A stretch of DNA of 63,856 nucleotides. It comes from Streptomyces sp. NRRL S-31. GTDB taxonomy: Bacteria; Actinomycetota; Actinomycetes; Streptomycetales; Streptomycetaceae. Under the pieces are notes generated by a model that had not been told where the DNA came from, searched no databases, and saw only the letters and a list, made by a program, of their open reading frames with translations. Numbering within the stretch: position 1 is the stretch's first letter; each line of letters begins with the position of its first letter. This document shows positions 36,647-46,273 of this stretch, piece after piece. The stretch covers positions 1 to 63,856 of the forward strand of contig NZ_JOCB01000040.1 of the NCBI RefSeq assembly GCF_000718775.1. Direction: 5' to 3'. The translations under genes were made by a program, and so were the position numbers.

Positions 36647-37774
36647 TCAGAGCCAGCCGTTGCGCCGGAAGCCCCGGTACAGCGCCAGACAACCCGCCGC
36701 CATCACCGCCATGACCAGCGGATAGCCGAACTCCCAGTGCAATTCCGGCATGTGCTCGAAGTTCATGCCGTACACCCCGCACACCATCGTCGGCACGGCG
36801 ATCACCGCGGCCCAGGCGGTGATCCTCCGCATGTCCTCGTTCTGTGCGACCGTCACCTGTGCCAGATGCGCCTGCAAGATGGAGTTGAGCAGTTCGTCGA
36901 AGGCGGCGATCTGTTCCTTGGCGCGTATCAGATGGTCGAGTACATCCCGGAAGTAGGTCTGTATCTCCGGGGCGACGACCCGGATGGGACGGGTCGCCAG
37001 GTCTTCCACCGGGCGGACCAGCGGCACCACCGCCCGCTTCAACTCCAGCAGTTCCCGCTTCATCTGATAGATCCGGCCGGGATCGAGACGTGCGCCGTTC
37101 TCCGAGAACACCTCCGTCTCGACCTGGTCGATGTCGGACTGCACCGCGTCCGTGACGTTCAGATACTCGTCGACCACATGATCGGCGATCGCGTGCAGAA
37201 CCGCCGCCGGCCCCTTGGCGAGCTGGTGCGGATTCGCCTCCAACTCCTCGCGCAACGGACCGAGTGAGCCGTGTCGGCCGTGCCGCACCGTGATGAGGAA
37301 GTCCTCACCGACGAATGCCATGATCTCGCCGGTGTCCACCACCTCGCTGGTCGCCGTCAGCCGCTCGTGCTCCACGTAGCAGACGGTCTTGAGCACCGCG
37401 AACAGCGTGTCCCCGTAACGCTCCAGCTTCGGCCGCTGGTGTGCCTCGACCGCGTCCTCCACCGCCAGCGGATGCAGGTCGAACAGCTCGGCGATGCCCG
37501 AGAATTCAAGGTCCGTCGGCTCGTGCAACCCGAGCCAGACGAAGCCCTCGCCCGACTTGCGCACCAGCCGTACGGCCTCCACGAGGTCGGCGCACCCGGG
37601 CACGCGCACACCCTCCTGGTACGTCACGCAGTTCACCACCGAGGAGCCCAGGGGCGACCTGGCGGGGTGGCTCAGGTCCACGCGCGGCCGACGCCGGGCC
37701 AGCCGCGCCACCTTGCGCAGGCCACCACCCCTGCCCAGTCCCGTGACCTTTCGCAGATTCCCTGCCATGGACAT
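36647..37774 (-). CDS. corA: CorA family magnesium/divalent cation channel
   Basis: A 375-aa channel subunit. The large cytoplasmic funnel includes GFVWLGLHEPTDLEFSGIAELFDLHPLAVEDAVEAHQRPKLERYGDTLFAVLKT and long helices through ELLELKRAVVPLVRPVEDL. Two C-terminal membrane helices bracket the selectivity motif YGMN (G336-M337-N338). An Arg-rich N-terminus precedes the domain. CorA pentamers import Mg2+, sometimes Co2+ or Ni2+. The start is ATG 37774 with GAGGAG 6 nt upstream. It is divergent from a methyltransferase gene. Confidence 0.93.
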   Translation of the reverse strand: MSMAGNLRKVTGLGRGGGLRKVARLARRRPRVDLSHPARSPLGSSVVNCVTYQEGVRVPGCADLVEAVRLVRKSGEGFVWLGLHEPTDLEFSGIAELFDLHPLAVEDAVEAHQRPKLERYGDTLFAVLKTVCYVEHERLTATSEVVDTGEIMAFVGEDFLITVRHGRHGSLGPLREELEANPHQLAKGPAAVLHAIADHVVDEYLNVTDAVQSDIDQVETEVFSENGARLDPGRIYQMKRELLELKRAVVPLVRPVEDLATRPIRVVAPEIQTYFRDVLDHLIRAKEQIAAFDELLNSILQAHLAQVTVAQNEDMRRITAWAAVIAVPTMVCGVYGMNFEHMPELHWEFGYPLVMAVMAAGCLALYRGFRRNGWL

Positions 37775-37944
37775 CTGGATCTCCTCGTGTGGATCTCCTC
37801 GTGCAACGCTTCCGCGCCTTGCCCCGCAAGTTTGCCAGTCCCGGGGCAAAGCGCGGGCAAGCCTGTGGGAACGCGGAATTCCGCTTGGTTCCCGCCTGTG
37901 GACAGAGCGACCGCGGAACAGAGAGACCCCGGAGAGGAACAACC

Positions 37945-38763
37945 ATGATGACTGGGATGATCGGGGACATGACGCGATCGGACGGGTACCTCCTGGACAA
38001 CCGGCAGAGCGAGGCGGGCCGGCGCTTCGACGCCTTCGCGGACCTCTTCGACCCCGTGACCTTCCGGCACCTCGAAGAACTCGGCGTCGCCCCGGGCTGG
38101 CGCTGCTGGGAAGCCGGGGCCGGCGGCACCTCCGTCGTGTCCTGGCTCGCCGGGAAGGTGGGACCGACCGGACAGGTCGTCGCCACCGACATCGACACCT
38201 CCCGGCTCACCCCCGCCGCGCGCCCGCCGGTGCGGGTCCGCGTCCACGACGTGAGCGCCGAGGAGCCTCCGGGAGAGGGATTCGACCTGGTCCACGCCCG
38301 GCTGGTCCTCGTCCACGTACCCGACAGGGAACGGGCCCTGCGGTCCATGATCGAGTCGCTGCGGCCCGGTGGACGGTTGCTCATCGAGGACGCCGACCCC
38401 GCCCTCCAGCCGCTGACCAGCCCGGACGAGTACGGCCCCGAGCAGCGGCTCGCCAACCGGCTGCGGCAGGGCTTCCGCCGGCTCCTCGCCGACCGCGGCG
38501 CCGACCTGTCGTACGGCCGTAAACTCCCGCGGCTGCTCCGGGAAGCCGGTCTGCGCGACGTGCAGGCCGACGCGTACTTCCCCATGGCCTCGCCTGCCTG
38601 CACCGCCCTGGAAGCGGCGACGGTCCGTCAGATCCGGGACCGGCTCGTCGCCGCCGGTCTGGCCACCGACGCGGAGATCGACCGACACCTGGCCAATGTG
38701 GAGTCCGGCGGCATGGACCTCGCCACCGCACCGATGATCTCGGCATGGGGGTACAAGAAGTAG
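37945..38763 (+). CDS. SAM-dependent methyltransferase (UbiE/Methyltransf_25-like)
   Basis: A 272-aa protein with WRCWEAGAGGTSVVSWLAGKVGPTGQVVATDID (SAM loop, with the acidic VVATDID strand), then FDLVHARLVLVHVPDRERALRSMIESLRPGGRLLIEDADPALQP. A C-terminal half of about 100 residues may bind substrate. The substrate is unknown; the type is common in natural-product and regulatory loci. ATG 37945 has GGAGAGGAA upstream. It converges with psuK. Confidence 0.87.
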   Translation: MMTGMIGDMTRSDGYLLDNRQSEAGRRFDAFADLFDPVTFRHLEELGVAPGWRCWEAGAGGTSVVSWLAGKVGPTGQVVATDIDTSRLTPAARPPVRVRVHDVSAEEPPGEGFDLVHARLVLVHVPDRERALRSMIESLRPGGRLLIEDADPALQPLTSPDEYGPEQRLANRLRQGFRRLLADRGADLSYGRKLPRLLREAGLRDVQADAYFPMASPACTALEAATVRQIRDRLVAAGLATDAEIDRHLANVESGGMDLATAPMISAWGYKK

Positions 38764-38767
38764 TACC

Positions 38768-38811
38768 GCCGGCTCCTTGACCACGAGCCGCCTTGAGGCG
38801 CCGGAGCCGGC
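38768..38811. terminator. Bidirectional hairpin between convergent genes
   Basis: GCCGGCTCC (38768-38776) and GGAGCCGGC (38803-38811) form a perfect 9-bp stem in the 61-bp gap between the methyltransferase and psuK stops. Confidence 0.6.
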
Positions 38812-38824
38812 CACGTGATCGGCC

Positions 38825-39748
38825 TCAAGGCACGCTCCCCGAAAGCGGTGGTCTGCCACCGACCCGCTCCACCGCCCGCGCGCCCGCCGCACAACCCCGT
38901 GCCGCCGCCTCCTCCGGCGGCGCGCCCGCGAGCAGGGCGGCCAGGAAGGCACCGGTGAAAGCGTCCCCGGCGCCCGTGGTGTCACGAGGCGTCGCCGGTA
39001 CGGCCGGGACCCGGGCCACCACCGAGCCGGACCGGGCCACCAGCGCACCGTCCGCCCCCGCCTTCGCCACCACCAGCGGCACGAGGCGGCTCAGCTTGGC
39101 CGCCGCGTCCACCGGATCCGGCAGCCCGGTCAGCAGGCACGCCTCGTCCCGGCTGGGCAGCAACACGTCCAGCCCCTCCGCGAACGTCAGGAAAGCGTCC
39201 ACCCCCAGCCGTGCCAGGAAACCGGCCGACGCCGGGTCGAGACTGACCGGCACGCCACGCGCGCGTGCCGCCACGAGCGCGGTCCCGGCGAGCGCCCGGC
39301 TCGACTCCGTGAACAGCAGATAACCCGACAGGTGAAGTCGGGTCACCCCGTCGAGCAACGCGTCCGACCAGTCGGCCGGACCGAGCCGCAGGGACGCCCC
39401 GCTGTCCGTCAGGAACGTCCGCTCGGCCGCCGCGCCCGTGTCGACGAGGCAGACCACCGTCCCGGTCGCCGCCCGCGGATCCACCACCAGCCGGGGCCGC
39501 ACCCCGGCCGCGACCAGCTCCCGCTCGTGCCACGAGGCGGCATCCGCGCCCACTCGCCCCAGCAGTCGCACGTCCCCGCAGCCCGCCGAGGCCGCCCAGC
39601 AGGCCACATTGGCGCCGGCACCGCCCGGCAACGTCCTGATCACGGAGGCCGTGTCGGTGCCGGCCGCGAGCGACCCCCGGTGCCGGGCGACCACATCCGT
39701 GACCACGTCCCCGACGACCAGCAGCGCTCCGCCGTCCCCCGCGCTCAC
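38825..39748 (-). CDS. psuK: Pseudouridine kinase-like PfkB family kinase
   Basis: A 307-aa PfkB sugar kinase. TLPGGAGANVACWAASAG is the first PfkB signature and DTTGAGDAFTGAFLAALLAG the second, with the catalytic Asp. GTG 39748 overlaps the psuG stop as GTGA, so it is translated by coupling. In known psuG-psuK pairs the kinase makes pseudouridine 5'-phosphate and PsuG splits it to uracil and ribose 5-phosphate. I assign the specificity from this linkage; sequence alone would fit other ribokinase-family substrates. Confidence 0.85.
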   Translation of the reverse strand: MSAGDGGALLVVGDVVTDVVARHRGSLAAGTDTASVIRTLPGGAGANVACWAASAGCGDVRLLGRVGADAASWHERELVAAGVRPRLVVDPRAATGTVVCLVDTGAAAERTFLTDSGASLRLGPADWSDALLDGVTRLHLSGYLLFTESSRALAGTALVAARARGVPVSLDPASAGFLARLGVDAFLTFAEGLDVLLPSRDEACLLTGLPDPVDAAAKLSRLVPLVVAKAGADGALVARSGSVVARVPAVPATPRDTTGAGDAFTGAFLAALLAGAPPEEAAARGCAAGARAVERVGGRPPLSGSVP

Positions 39749-40653
39749 ACCCCGGCCCAGGCCGTGGCGATCCGCGCCGCCAGCCGTACGTTGCCGCGCA
39801 CCGCCGCCAGATTGGCGCTCAGCGAGGCACCGTCGGTGTGCCGGACCAGGTGGTCCAGCAGGAACGGCGTCACCGCCTGCCCGGTGACTCCCTGCTCGCC
39901 GCAGGTGCGCAGCGCGTCGGCGAGCACGCGCGCGTGGAGGTCGGGATCGAGCTGTTCCGCTTCCGGGACCGGCTGGGCGACGATCAGCGCCGCATCCGGC
40001 GCGGCCAGGGCGTCCTGGGCACGCATGACGGCGGCGACCTGCTCGGGCGTGTCCAGCGTCCAGTCGACCGGATGCCCCGAGTCCGCCAGGTAGAAGCCGG
40101 GGAAGCGGTCCGTGCGGTAACCGGCGACGGCCACGCCCAGCGTCTCCAGCCGTTGCAGCGTCGCCGGCACGTCCAGGATCGATTTCACGCCCGCGCACAC
40201 CACAGTGATCCTCGTCCGGGCCAGCAGCCCCAGGTCGGCCGACTCGTCCTGGGTGACGGTCCACTCCCGGTGCACACCGCCCAGCCCGCCGGTGGCGAAC
40301 ACCCGGATGCCCGCCAGCGCGGCCAGCCGGGCCGTCGCCGACACCGTGGTCGCGCCGCTCGCCCCCGCCGCCACGGCGAGCGGCAGGTCCCGGTGGCCCA
40401 GCTTGCGGATGCCGTCCTCGTTCGCGACCCGCTCCAACTGCCCCTCGTCGAGACCGACCCGGGGCCGACCGTCGAGCACGGCGACGGTCGCCGGCACGGC
40501 ACCCTCCCGCCGCACCGTTTCCTCCAGCTCCCGCGCCACCTCCAGGTTCCGCGGACGGGGCAGACCGTGCGCGATGATCGTGGACTCCAGCGCCACCACC
40601 GGCCGTCGCGCGTCGAACGCCTCCCGGACTTCCTCCGACACCACCAGCACCAC
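39745..40653 (-). CDS. psuG: Pseudouridine-5'-phosphate glycosidase
   Basis: A 302-aa enzyme that reversibly splits pseudouridine 5'-phosphate. Family blocks are RRPVVALESTIIAHGLPRPRNLEVARELE, GHRDLPLAVAAGASGATTVSATARLAALAGIRVFATGGLGGVHR, VVCAGVKSILDVPATLQRLETLGV and VTGQAVTPFLLDHLVRHTDGASLSANLA. The length matches E. coli PsuG. I chose GTG 40653, which has GGGAGG at good spacing; ATG 40686 is also in frame. It is the first gene of a two-gene operon with psuK. A VOC gene starts divergently 100 bp away. Confidence 0.94.
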   Translation of the reverse strand: MVLVVSEEVREAFDARRPVVALESTIIAHGLPRPRNLEVARELEETVRREGAVPATVAVLDGRPRVGLDEGQLERVANEDGIRKLGHRDLPLAVAAGASGATTVSATARLAALAGIRVFATGGLGGVHREWTVTQDESADLGLLARTRITVVCAGVKSILDVPATLQRLETLGVAVAGYRTDRFPGFYLADSGHPVDWTLDTPEQVAAVMRAQDALAAPDAALIVAQPVPEAEQLDPDLHARVLADALRTCGEQGVTGQAVTPFLLDHLVRHTDGASLSANLAAVRGNVRLAARIATAWAGV

Positions 40654-40752
40654 GTGCCCGCCTCCCGTCCGCCGGTCCTTCCTCATCTCTGGCGGGCACC
40701 GGCCACGGCTAAACGCTTGTGACCCGGAGGAGGGGCCACCAGCCTGGGACAC

Positions 40753-41196
40753 ATGACGAAGCACACCATGCGTCTCGACCACGTCGTCCTCTGGGTCGCC
40801 GACCCGGTCGCCGCGGCCGGCTTCTACGAGACGGCCGTCGGGCTGGAACCCATCGACGTCACCAGGTTCGCCGAGGGGGAGGTCGCCTTTCCCTCCGTAC
40901 GCGTCAACGAGGAGACCATTCTCGATCTCGCCCCGCACGAGTTCGCCGAGCGGATGGAGATGCTGCCCGGTTCGGCCGAGAGCGCGGGCCACCCGGTCAA
41001 CCACGTCTGCCTGTCCCTGCCGGCCGACGCCTTCGACGCCCTCCGCGCCCGCCTCGAGGACCACGGCGTACCCGTGTCCGGCATCGACCCCGGCCTGTCG
41101 GGCGCCCGCGGCAACGCCGCCCGCAGCTTCTACTTCCGCGACCCCGACGGCAACGTCTTCGAGGTCCGGCACTACGACCAGGATCCGTCTCACTGA
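40753..41196 (+). CDS. VOC family (glyoxalase/dioxygenase fold) protein
   Basis: A 147-aa single-domain protein: MRLDHVVLWVADPVAAAGFYETAVGLEPI at the start, HPVNHVCLSLPADAFDALRARLEDHGVPV in the middle and FYFRDPDGNVFEVRHY at the end. These carry the His/Glu positions expected for the metal site. The substrate is unknown. ATG 40753 is 7 nt after CAGCCT, so it may be leaderless; a GGAGGAGG further up is too distant. Confidence 0.88.
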   Translation: MTKHTMRLDHVVLWVADPVAAAGFYETAVGLEPIDVTRFAEGEVAFPSVRVNEETILDLAPHEFAERMEMLPGSAESAGHPVNHVCLSLPADAFDALRARLEDHGVPVSGIDPGLSGARGNAARSFYFRDPDGNVFEVRHYDQDPSH

Positions 41197-41294
41197 CCTC
41201 GCCGCCGGTCGGAAGACGCCGTGCCCGCGAGCCGGCCTGATCCGAGCCGAGCCGAGCCGAGCCGGAAGGCAGGCCCTGGCCGCGCCGGTTCCGG

Positions 41295-41849
41295 TCAGAA
41301 CAGCGGCTCGGGCAGCACGCCCTCCAGCGCCAGCAGCTTCCGCTTGGTCTCCAGCCCGCCCCCGAAGCCGCCGATGCCGCCGCCGCTCTCCACCACCCGG
41401 TGGCACGGCACCACCACGGGCAGCGGATTGGCGCCCATCGCCGCGCCCACCGCCTGCGCCCCTCCGGGCTGCCCGACCCGCCCCGCCAGATCGCCGTACC
41501 CCACCACGGTGCCGTACGGCACACCGGACGCCAGCTCACGCAGCACCTGCCGGTTGAAACCGGAGATCAGCGACCAGTCCAGCGGCAGGTCGAAGCCGTG
41601 CCGCTCACCCGCCAGGTAGGCCCGCAGCTGACGTATCGCCTCGGCCAGCAGCGGGGAGCACGGATCCTCCAGGGGCTCGCCGCCCAGCCGGGCGGCCAGT
41701 CGCTCCAGCGCCCGGTCGCGCACCGCGTCCGAGGCATGGAAGACGACGTTGACCAGGCCGTCCCGGGTCGCCGCCAGCATCAGCGGGCCGATGTCCGTGT
41801 CGACCACGGCCCACACGACCCGCTGCCCGTCCTGCCCATGGCTGTCCAT
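41295..41849 (-). CDS. ogt: Methylated-DNA-[protein]-cysteine S-methyltransferase
   Basis: A 184-aa suicide repair protein that transfers alkyl groups from O6-alkylguanine to its own Cys149 in VVVPCHRVV. The preceding VPYGTVVGYGDLAGRVGQPGGAQAVGAAMGANPLP is the DNA-binding helix-turn-helix with its Arg finger region, and GGIGGFGGGLETKRKLLALEG closes the domain. ATG 41849 comes 6 nt after TACGGT of a damage-type promoter, so the mRNA is probably leaderless. It stands alone. Confidence 0.94.
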   Translation of the reverse strand: MDSHGQDGQRVVWAVVDTDIGPLMLAATRDGLVNVVFHASDAVRDRALERLAARLGGEPLEDPCSPLLAEAIRQLRAYLAGERHGFDLPLDWSLISGFNRQVLRELASGVPYGTVVGYGDLAGRVGQPGGAQAVGAAMGANPLPVVVPCHRVVESGGGIGGFGGGLETKRKLLALEGVLPEPLF

Positions 41850-41855
41850 GCGCCC

Positions 41856-41878
41856 ACCGTACGACCCGGCACTGACAA
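41856..41878 (-). promoter_or_regulatory. PafBC/RecA-NDp-type promoter of ogt
   Basis: On the minus strand TTGTCAGTG (41878-41870), 8 nt and TACGGT (41861-41856) match the consensus at every defined base. The ATG at 41849 follows after 6 nt. The element lies 12 bp from the 3' end of the upstream phosphodiesterase gene. Confidence 0.85.
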
Positions 41879-41890
41879 CGCCCGCCCGGA

Positions 41891-42763
41891 TCAGTCCGAA
41901 CCCAGCGCCGACCGCACCACGTCGGGCTTGTTCGAGATGATCCCGTCGACGCCGCAACCGGCGACGCGGCGGGCGGCGGCCGCGTCGTCCACCGTCCAGG
42001 CGAACACTCCGAGCGGCCGACCGTGCGGCCCGGTGACGGAGTGCACCGCCGAGACGTACTCGCGGGTGAGCGCCGTCTGCGAGGGATTGACCAGATCGGC
42101 GAAGTCCGCGAACCGCGGCAACTGCGCCACGGGGGGCGCACCGAGGTAGGCGGTGGTGAGCGCCGGCTTCAGTTCGTGCACGGCCCGCACGCTGTCGGCG
42201 CTGAAGCTCTGCACGATCAGCCGGTCCCGGTGGCGGCCGTCCAGCCAGCCCTCGTTCCCGAGCAGCTTGAGCGTCTGCTGCTCGATGCCCGGGTACAGCT
42301 CCGGACTCTTGATCTCCAGCAGCAGCTTCTCGTGGTTGTGCTCGACCCGGCGCATGTACTGCCGGAGCGTCGGCACGCGCGCGCCCGCGTACGTGGGCGA
42401 GAACCAGCTGCCCGCGTCCAGCCGGGCGATCTCCGCGGCTGTGAAGTCCCGCACCTTCCACGGAGCCCGGCCGGGGAAGACGTCCTCGACGTTCGTGGTG
42501 CGTTCCAGGCTGTCGTCGTGCAGGACGACCAGTTCACCGTCCTCGGTGCGCTGGACGTCGTTCTCGACCCAGGAGAAGCCCAGCTCGGCGGCCCGGTCGA
42601 TGGCGGCCAGCGTATTCTCGGGCGCGTAACCGGAGGCACCCCGGTGGGCGACCACGGTGGGCACGCCGTCGCCGCCCGCCCGGGCGTGTGAGGCGGGGCT
42701 CAGCAGGACGGCCGCCGCCCCCAGGACCGCGGCGATCGTGACGGCGACTACGCGTGCGTACAT
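41891..42763 (-). CDS. Secreted glycerophosphodiester phosphodiesterase
   Basis: A 290-aa exported enzyme that hydrolyses glycerophosphodiesters to glycerol 3-phosphate and an alcohol. The signal peptide covers residues 1-29 (VVAVTIAAVLGAAAVLLSPASHARA). The GDPD barrel has VVAHRGASGYAPENTLAAIDRAAELGFSWVENDVQRTEDGELVVLHDDSLERTTN, with catalytic His and metal ligands, LLLEIKSPELYP, and FAWTVDD and GVDGIISNKPD near the end. The start is ATG 42763 with GAGGAG 5 nt upstream. It probably scavenges phosphate or glycerol from phospholipid or teichoic acid debris. Confidence 0.93.
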   Translation of the reverse strand: MYARVVAVTIAAVLGAAAVLLSPASHARAGGDGVPTVVAHRGASGYAPENTLAAIDRAAELGFSWVENDVQRTEDGELVVLHDDSLERTTNVEDVFPGRAPWKVRDFTAAEIARLDAGSWFSPTYAGARVPTLRQYMRRVEHNHEKLLLEIKSPELYPGIEQQTLKLLGNEGWLDGRHRDRLIVQSFSADSVRAVHELKPALTTAYLGAPPVAQLPRFADFADLVNPSQTALTREYVSAVHSVTGPHGRPLGVFAWTVDDAAAARRVAGCGVDGIISNKPDVVRSALGSD

Positions 42764-43041
42764 GCGTACTCCTCGCATCGGGCGAATACCGACAGCACCA
42801 GATTGAACGCCCTGGGTCAACGGTACCCGGGTGCACGATGACCACAGACTGAAGACCTGCGCCCCGAGTCGCTCACCAGTGGCGCACATCTGCGGCAAGG
42901 GCGTGTTTCTTTGCCGGAAAATCGTTCGACCATTCCGGTGGGAGTCATACTCTCTGCGACACCCTGACCGCCCGCGCGGTCCTGGGACGGGGGCACAACT
43001 CAGGTATTCCGGGACGCGAGAAGGCGGAAGGGCAGCCGCGC

Positions 43042-43920
43042 ATGCAAGGCACGGTCGACGGATTCAGTTACGGGGCCGTCACCCCGTTGGTGGCCTATGT
43101 GATGGCCTGCCTCGGCGGCGCCCTCGGCCTGCGCTGCACCACACGGTCCCTGCTGGTCACGCACTCCCGGCGCCCCGCCTGGCTGGCCCTCGGGTCGGCG
43201 GCGATCGGCTCCGGCATATGGACCATGCACTTCGTCGCCATGATGGGCTTCACCATCGTGGAGACGCCGATCCACTACGACGCGCCGATGACCTACGCGA
43301 GCCTGGGGCTCGCCATCGTCATGGTCGGTGTCGGGGTCTTCATCGTCGGCTACCGGGGCGCCACCGGCACCCCGCTCTTCACCGGCGGCACGATCACCGG
43401 TCTGGGGGTCGCGTCGATGCACTACCTCGGCATGGCGGGCATGCGTTTCCACGGGCAGTTCACCTACGACACGCCCACCGTCGCCGCCTCCGTCGTCATT
43501 GCGGTGGTAGCCGCCACCACGGCCCTGTGGGCCGCCGGACAGGTGCGCGGCTTCCTGTGGAGCGTCGGGGCGAGCCTCGTCATGGGGCTCGCCGTCAGTG
43601 GCATGCACTACACCGGCATGGCCGCCCTCGGCGTCCACCTCGACAGCTCCGCCCCGACCCCCGGAACCGCACCCGAGGTGTCCTCGCTGGCGCCGATGCT
43701 GATCGGCCCGCTCGCCTTCCTGCTCCTGGCGGGCGTCGTCGTGGTCTTCGATCCGCTGATGGTGGTGGGCGGGCCCGACTGGCGGCCCGTCGAGCACAAA
43801 GCGGGTGTTCCGGCCGCCGCCGTCACCCCCCACGGGGACCGCCGCCCCACCCTCCACCAGGGGCGCCGACCGATCGGCCGACCCGAGCACCAGCCTTCCC
43901 GCACCCCGCAGAACCACTGA
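43042..43920 (+). CDS. MHYT-domain integral membrane sensor
   Basis: A 292-aa protein with about seven membrane helices containing the MHYT triplication: [18 protein letters not shown] and MHYTGMAAL. The domain is thought to bind a metal such as copper and to sense a diatomic gas or redox state. Here it is a free-standing domain without the GGDEF/EAL or kinase part often attached. The hydrophilic Pro/Arg-rich tail (from about 245) is not conserved. ATG 43042 has GGAAGGGC upstream. uvrB starts 41 bp downstream from its own promoter. Confidence 0.88.
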   Translation: MQGTVDGFSYGAVTPLVAYVMACLGGALGLRCTTRSLLVTHSRRPAWLALGSAAIGSGIWTMHFVAMMGFTIVETPIHYDAPMTYASLGLAIVMVGVGVFIVGYRGATGTPLFTGGTITGLGVASMHYLGMAGMRFHGQFTYDTPTVAASVVIAVVAATTALWAAGQVRGFLWSVGASLVMGLAVSGMHYTGMAALGVHLDSSAPTPGTAPEVSSLAPMLIGPLAFLLLAGVVVVFDPLMVVGGPDWRPVEHKAGVPAAAVTPHGDRRPTLHQGRRPIGRPEHQPSRTPQNH

Positions 43921-43930
43921 TCGCAGCCCG

Positions 43931-43953
43931 TTGTCAGTGCGGGGTCGTACGGT
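43931..43953 (+). promoter_or_regulatory. PafBC/RecA-NDp-type promoter of uvrB
   Basis: TTGTCAGTG (43931-43939), 8 nt, then TACGGT (43948-43953). The uvrB ATG follows after 7 nt, so the transcript is probably leaderless. It matches the mycobacterial consensus fully. Confidence 0.88.
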
Positions 43954-43960
43954 TGATGAC

Positions 43961-46099
43961 ATGCGGCCCGTTTCCCACATCGAACGCACGGTGGCGCCCT
44001 TCGAGGTCGTCAGCCCCTACCAGCCCAGCGGTGACCAGCCGACGGCCATCGCCGACCTCGCCAAGCGCGTCCAGGCCGGCGAGAAGGACGTCGTCCTCCT
44101 GGGCGCGACCGGCACCGGCAAGTCCGCCACCACGGCGTGGATGATCGAGCAGCTCCAGCGCCCCACCCTCGTGATGGCGCCGAACAAGACGCTCGCCGCC
44201 CAGCTGGCGAACGAGTTCCGCGAGCTGCTCCCGAACAACGCGGTCGAGTACTTCGTCTCGTACTACGACTACTACCAGCCCGAGGCCTACGTCCCCCAGT
44301 CGGACACCTACATCGAGAAGGACTCCTCGATCAACGAGGAGGTCGAGCGGCTGCGCCACTCGGCCACCAACTCGCTGCTCACCCGCCGCGACGTCATCGT
44401 GGTCGCCTCGGTGTCCTGCATCTACGGCCTCGGTACGCCGCAGGAGTACGTGGACCGCATGGTCCCGCTCAAGGTCGGCGACGAGATCGACCGGGACGAG
44501 CTGTTGCGCCGTTTCGTCGACATCCAGTACACGCGCAACGACATGGCGTTCACCCGCGGCACCTTCCGGGTCCGCGGCGACACCATCGAGATCTTCCCGG
44601 TCTACGAGGAGCTGGCCGTCCGCATCGAGATGTTCGGCGACGAGATCGAGGCGCTGTCCACGCTCCACCCGCTCACCGGCGAGATCGTCAGCGACGACCA
44701 GCAGCTCTACGTCTTCCCCGCCTCTCACTACGTCGCCGGCCCCGAGCGCATGGAGCGGGCCGTCAACGACATCGAGAAGGAGCTCGGGGAGCGCCTGGCC
44801 GAGCTGGAGAAGCAGGGCAAGCTCCTGGAGGCCCAGCGCCTGCGGATGCGCACCACGTACGACATCGAGATGCTCCGCCAGATCGGTACCTGCTCCGGTG
44901 TGGAGAACTACTCGATGCACTTCGACGGCCGTCTGCCGGGCTCCCCGCCCAACACCCTGCTGGACTACTTCCCGGACGACTTCCTGCTCGTCATCGACGA
45001 GTCGCACGTCACCGTCCCGCAGATCGGCGCGATGTACGAGGGCGACGCCTCCCGCAAGCGCACCCTCGTGGACCACGGCTTCCGGCTGCCCTCCGCCCTG
45101 GACAACCGCCCCCTGAAGTGGGAGGAGTTCCAGGAGCGCATCGGACAGACCGTCTACCTGTCGGCCACCCCCGGCGCCTACGAACTGTCGCGCTCGGACG
45201 GTGTCGTGGAGCAGATCATCCGACCGACCGGCCTGGTCGACCCGGAGGTCGTGGTCAAGCCCACCGAGGGCCAGATCGACGACCTGGTGCACGAGATCCG
45301 CAAGCGCACCGAGAAGGACGAACGGGTCCTCGTCACCACGCTCACCAAGAAGATGGCCGAGGACCTCACCGACTACTTCCTGGAACTCGGCATCCAGGTG
45401 CGCTATCTGCACAGCGACGTCGACACCCTGCGCCGCATCGAGCTGCTGCGGGAACTGCGCGCCGGTGAGTACGACGTCCTGGTCGGCATCAACCTCCTTC
45501 GTGAGGGCCTCGACCTGCCCGAGGTGTCGCTCGTGGCGATCCTGGACGCCGACAAGGAGGGCTTCCTGCGTTCGGGCACCTCGCTGATCCAGACCATCGG
45601 CCGCGCGGCGCGCAACGTCTCCGGTCAGGTCCACATGTACGCCGACAAGATCACCCCGGCGATGGAGAAGGCCATCGAGGAGACCAACCGCCGCCGGGAG
45701 AAGCAGATCGCCTACAACAAGGCCAACGGCATCGACCCGCAGCCGCTGCGCAAGAAGATCAACGACATCGTCGCGCAGATCGCCCGCGAGGAGGTCGACA
45801 CCGAACAGCTCCTCGGCTCCGGTTACCGCAAGACGAAGGACGGCAAGGGCGCGAAGGCCCCGGTTCCGTCGCTCGGCGACAAGGCGGCCAAGGGCGCGAA
45901 GGCCGGCAAGGCCGCCAAGGGCAAGGCGGTGCCCACCGACCGTCCGGCCGCCGCACTGGCCGAACAGATCGAGGAGATGACCGAGCGCATGCGTGCCGCC
46001 GCCGCGGAGTTGCAGTTCGAGATCGCCGCCCGGCTGCGCGACGAGGTCTCCGAGATGAAGAAGGAATTGCGCCAGATGCGGGAGGCCGGCCTCGCCTGA
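43961..46099 (+). CDS. uvrB: UvrABC excinuclease subunit B
   Basis: A 712-aa damage-verification helicase of nucleotide excision repair. Walker A is GATGTGKS (residues 48-55). The DNA-gripping beta-hairpin is [43 protein letters not shown] is motif II and [31 protein letters not shown] the C-terminal helicase motifs. The UVR domain for UvrC contact is [30 protein letters not shown] at the C-terminus. A Lys/Ala-rich linker (about 625-655) precedes it. ATG 43961 follows the -10 by 7 nt. Confidence 0.97.
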   Translation: MRPVSHIERTVAPFEVVSPYQPSGDQPTAIADLAKRVQAGEKDVVLLGATGTGKSATTAWMIEQLQRPTLVMAPNKTLAAQLANEFRELLPNNAVEYFVSYYDYYQPEAYVPQSDTYIEKDSSINEEVERLRHSATNSLLTRRDVIVVASVSCIYGLGTPQEYVDRMVPLKVGDEIDRDELLRRFVDIQYTRNDMAFTRGTFRVRGDTIEIFPVYEELAVRIEMFGDEIEALSTLHPLTGEIVSDDQQLYVFPASHYVAGPERMERAVNDIEKELGERLAELEKQGKLLEAQRLRMRTTYDIEMLRQIGTCSGVENYSMHFDGRLPGSPPNTLLDYFPDDFLLVIDESHVTVPQIGAMYEGDASRKRTLVDHGFRLPSALDNRPLKWEEFQERIGQTVYLSATPGAYELSRSDGVVEQIIRPTGLVDPEVVVKPTEGQIDDLVHEIRKRTEKDERVLVTTLTKKMAEDLTDYFLELGIQVRYLHSDVDTLRRIELLRELRAGEYDVLVGINLLREGLDLPEVSLVAILDADKEGFLRSGTSLIQTIGRAARNVSGQVHMYADKITPAMEKAIEETNRRREKQIAYNKANGIDPQPLRKKINDIVAQIAREEVDTEQLLGSGYRKTKDGKGAKAPVPSLGDKAAKGAKAGKAAKGKAVPTDRPAAALAEQIEEMTERMRAAAAELQFEIAARLRDEVSEMKKELRQMREAGLA

Positions 46100-46273
46100 G
46101 CCTTCGCCCCGCCGCCGACCTCGGCATATGCGCCAAGTGTTGCAACACCGACACAAAGCGCGGACCGGGGTCGGCTCTCCCGGCGGCCCTGCGTAGGGTC
46201 GTGGACAACCGCGCCGTGCGCTGCTGTGACGGGCCCGGGGCGGCAACAGGGGACCGTCGAGAGGGGATCAGCC

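Noticed and set aside
43921..43960. LexA box at uvrB
   Set aside because: No TCGAAC-N4-GTTCGA-like palindrome is present. The PafBC-type element explains damage control instead.
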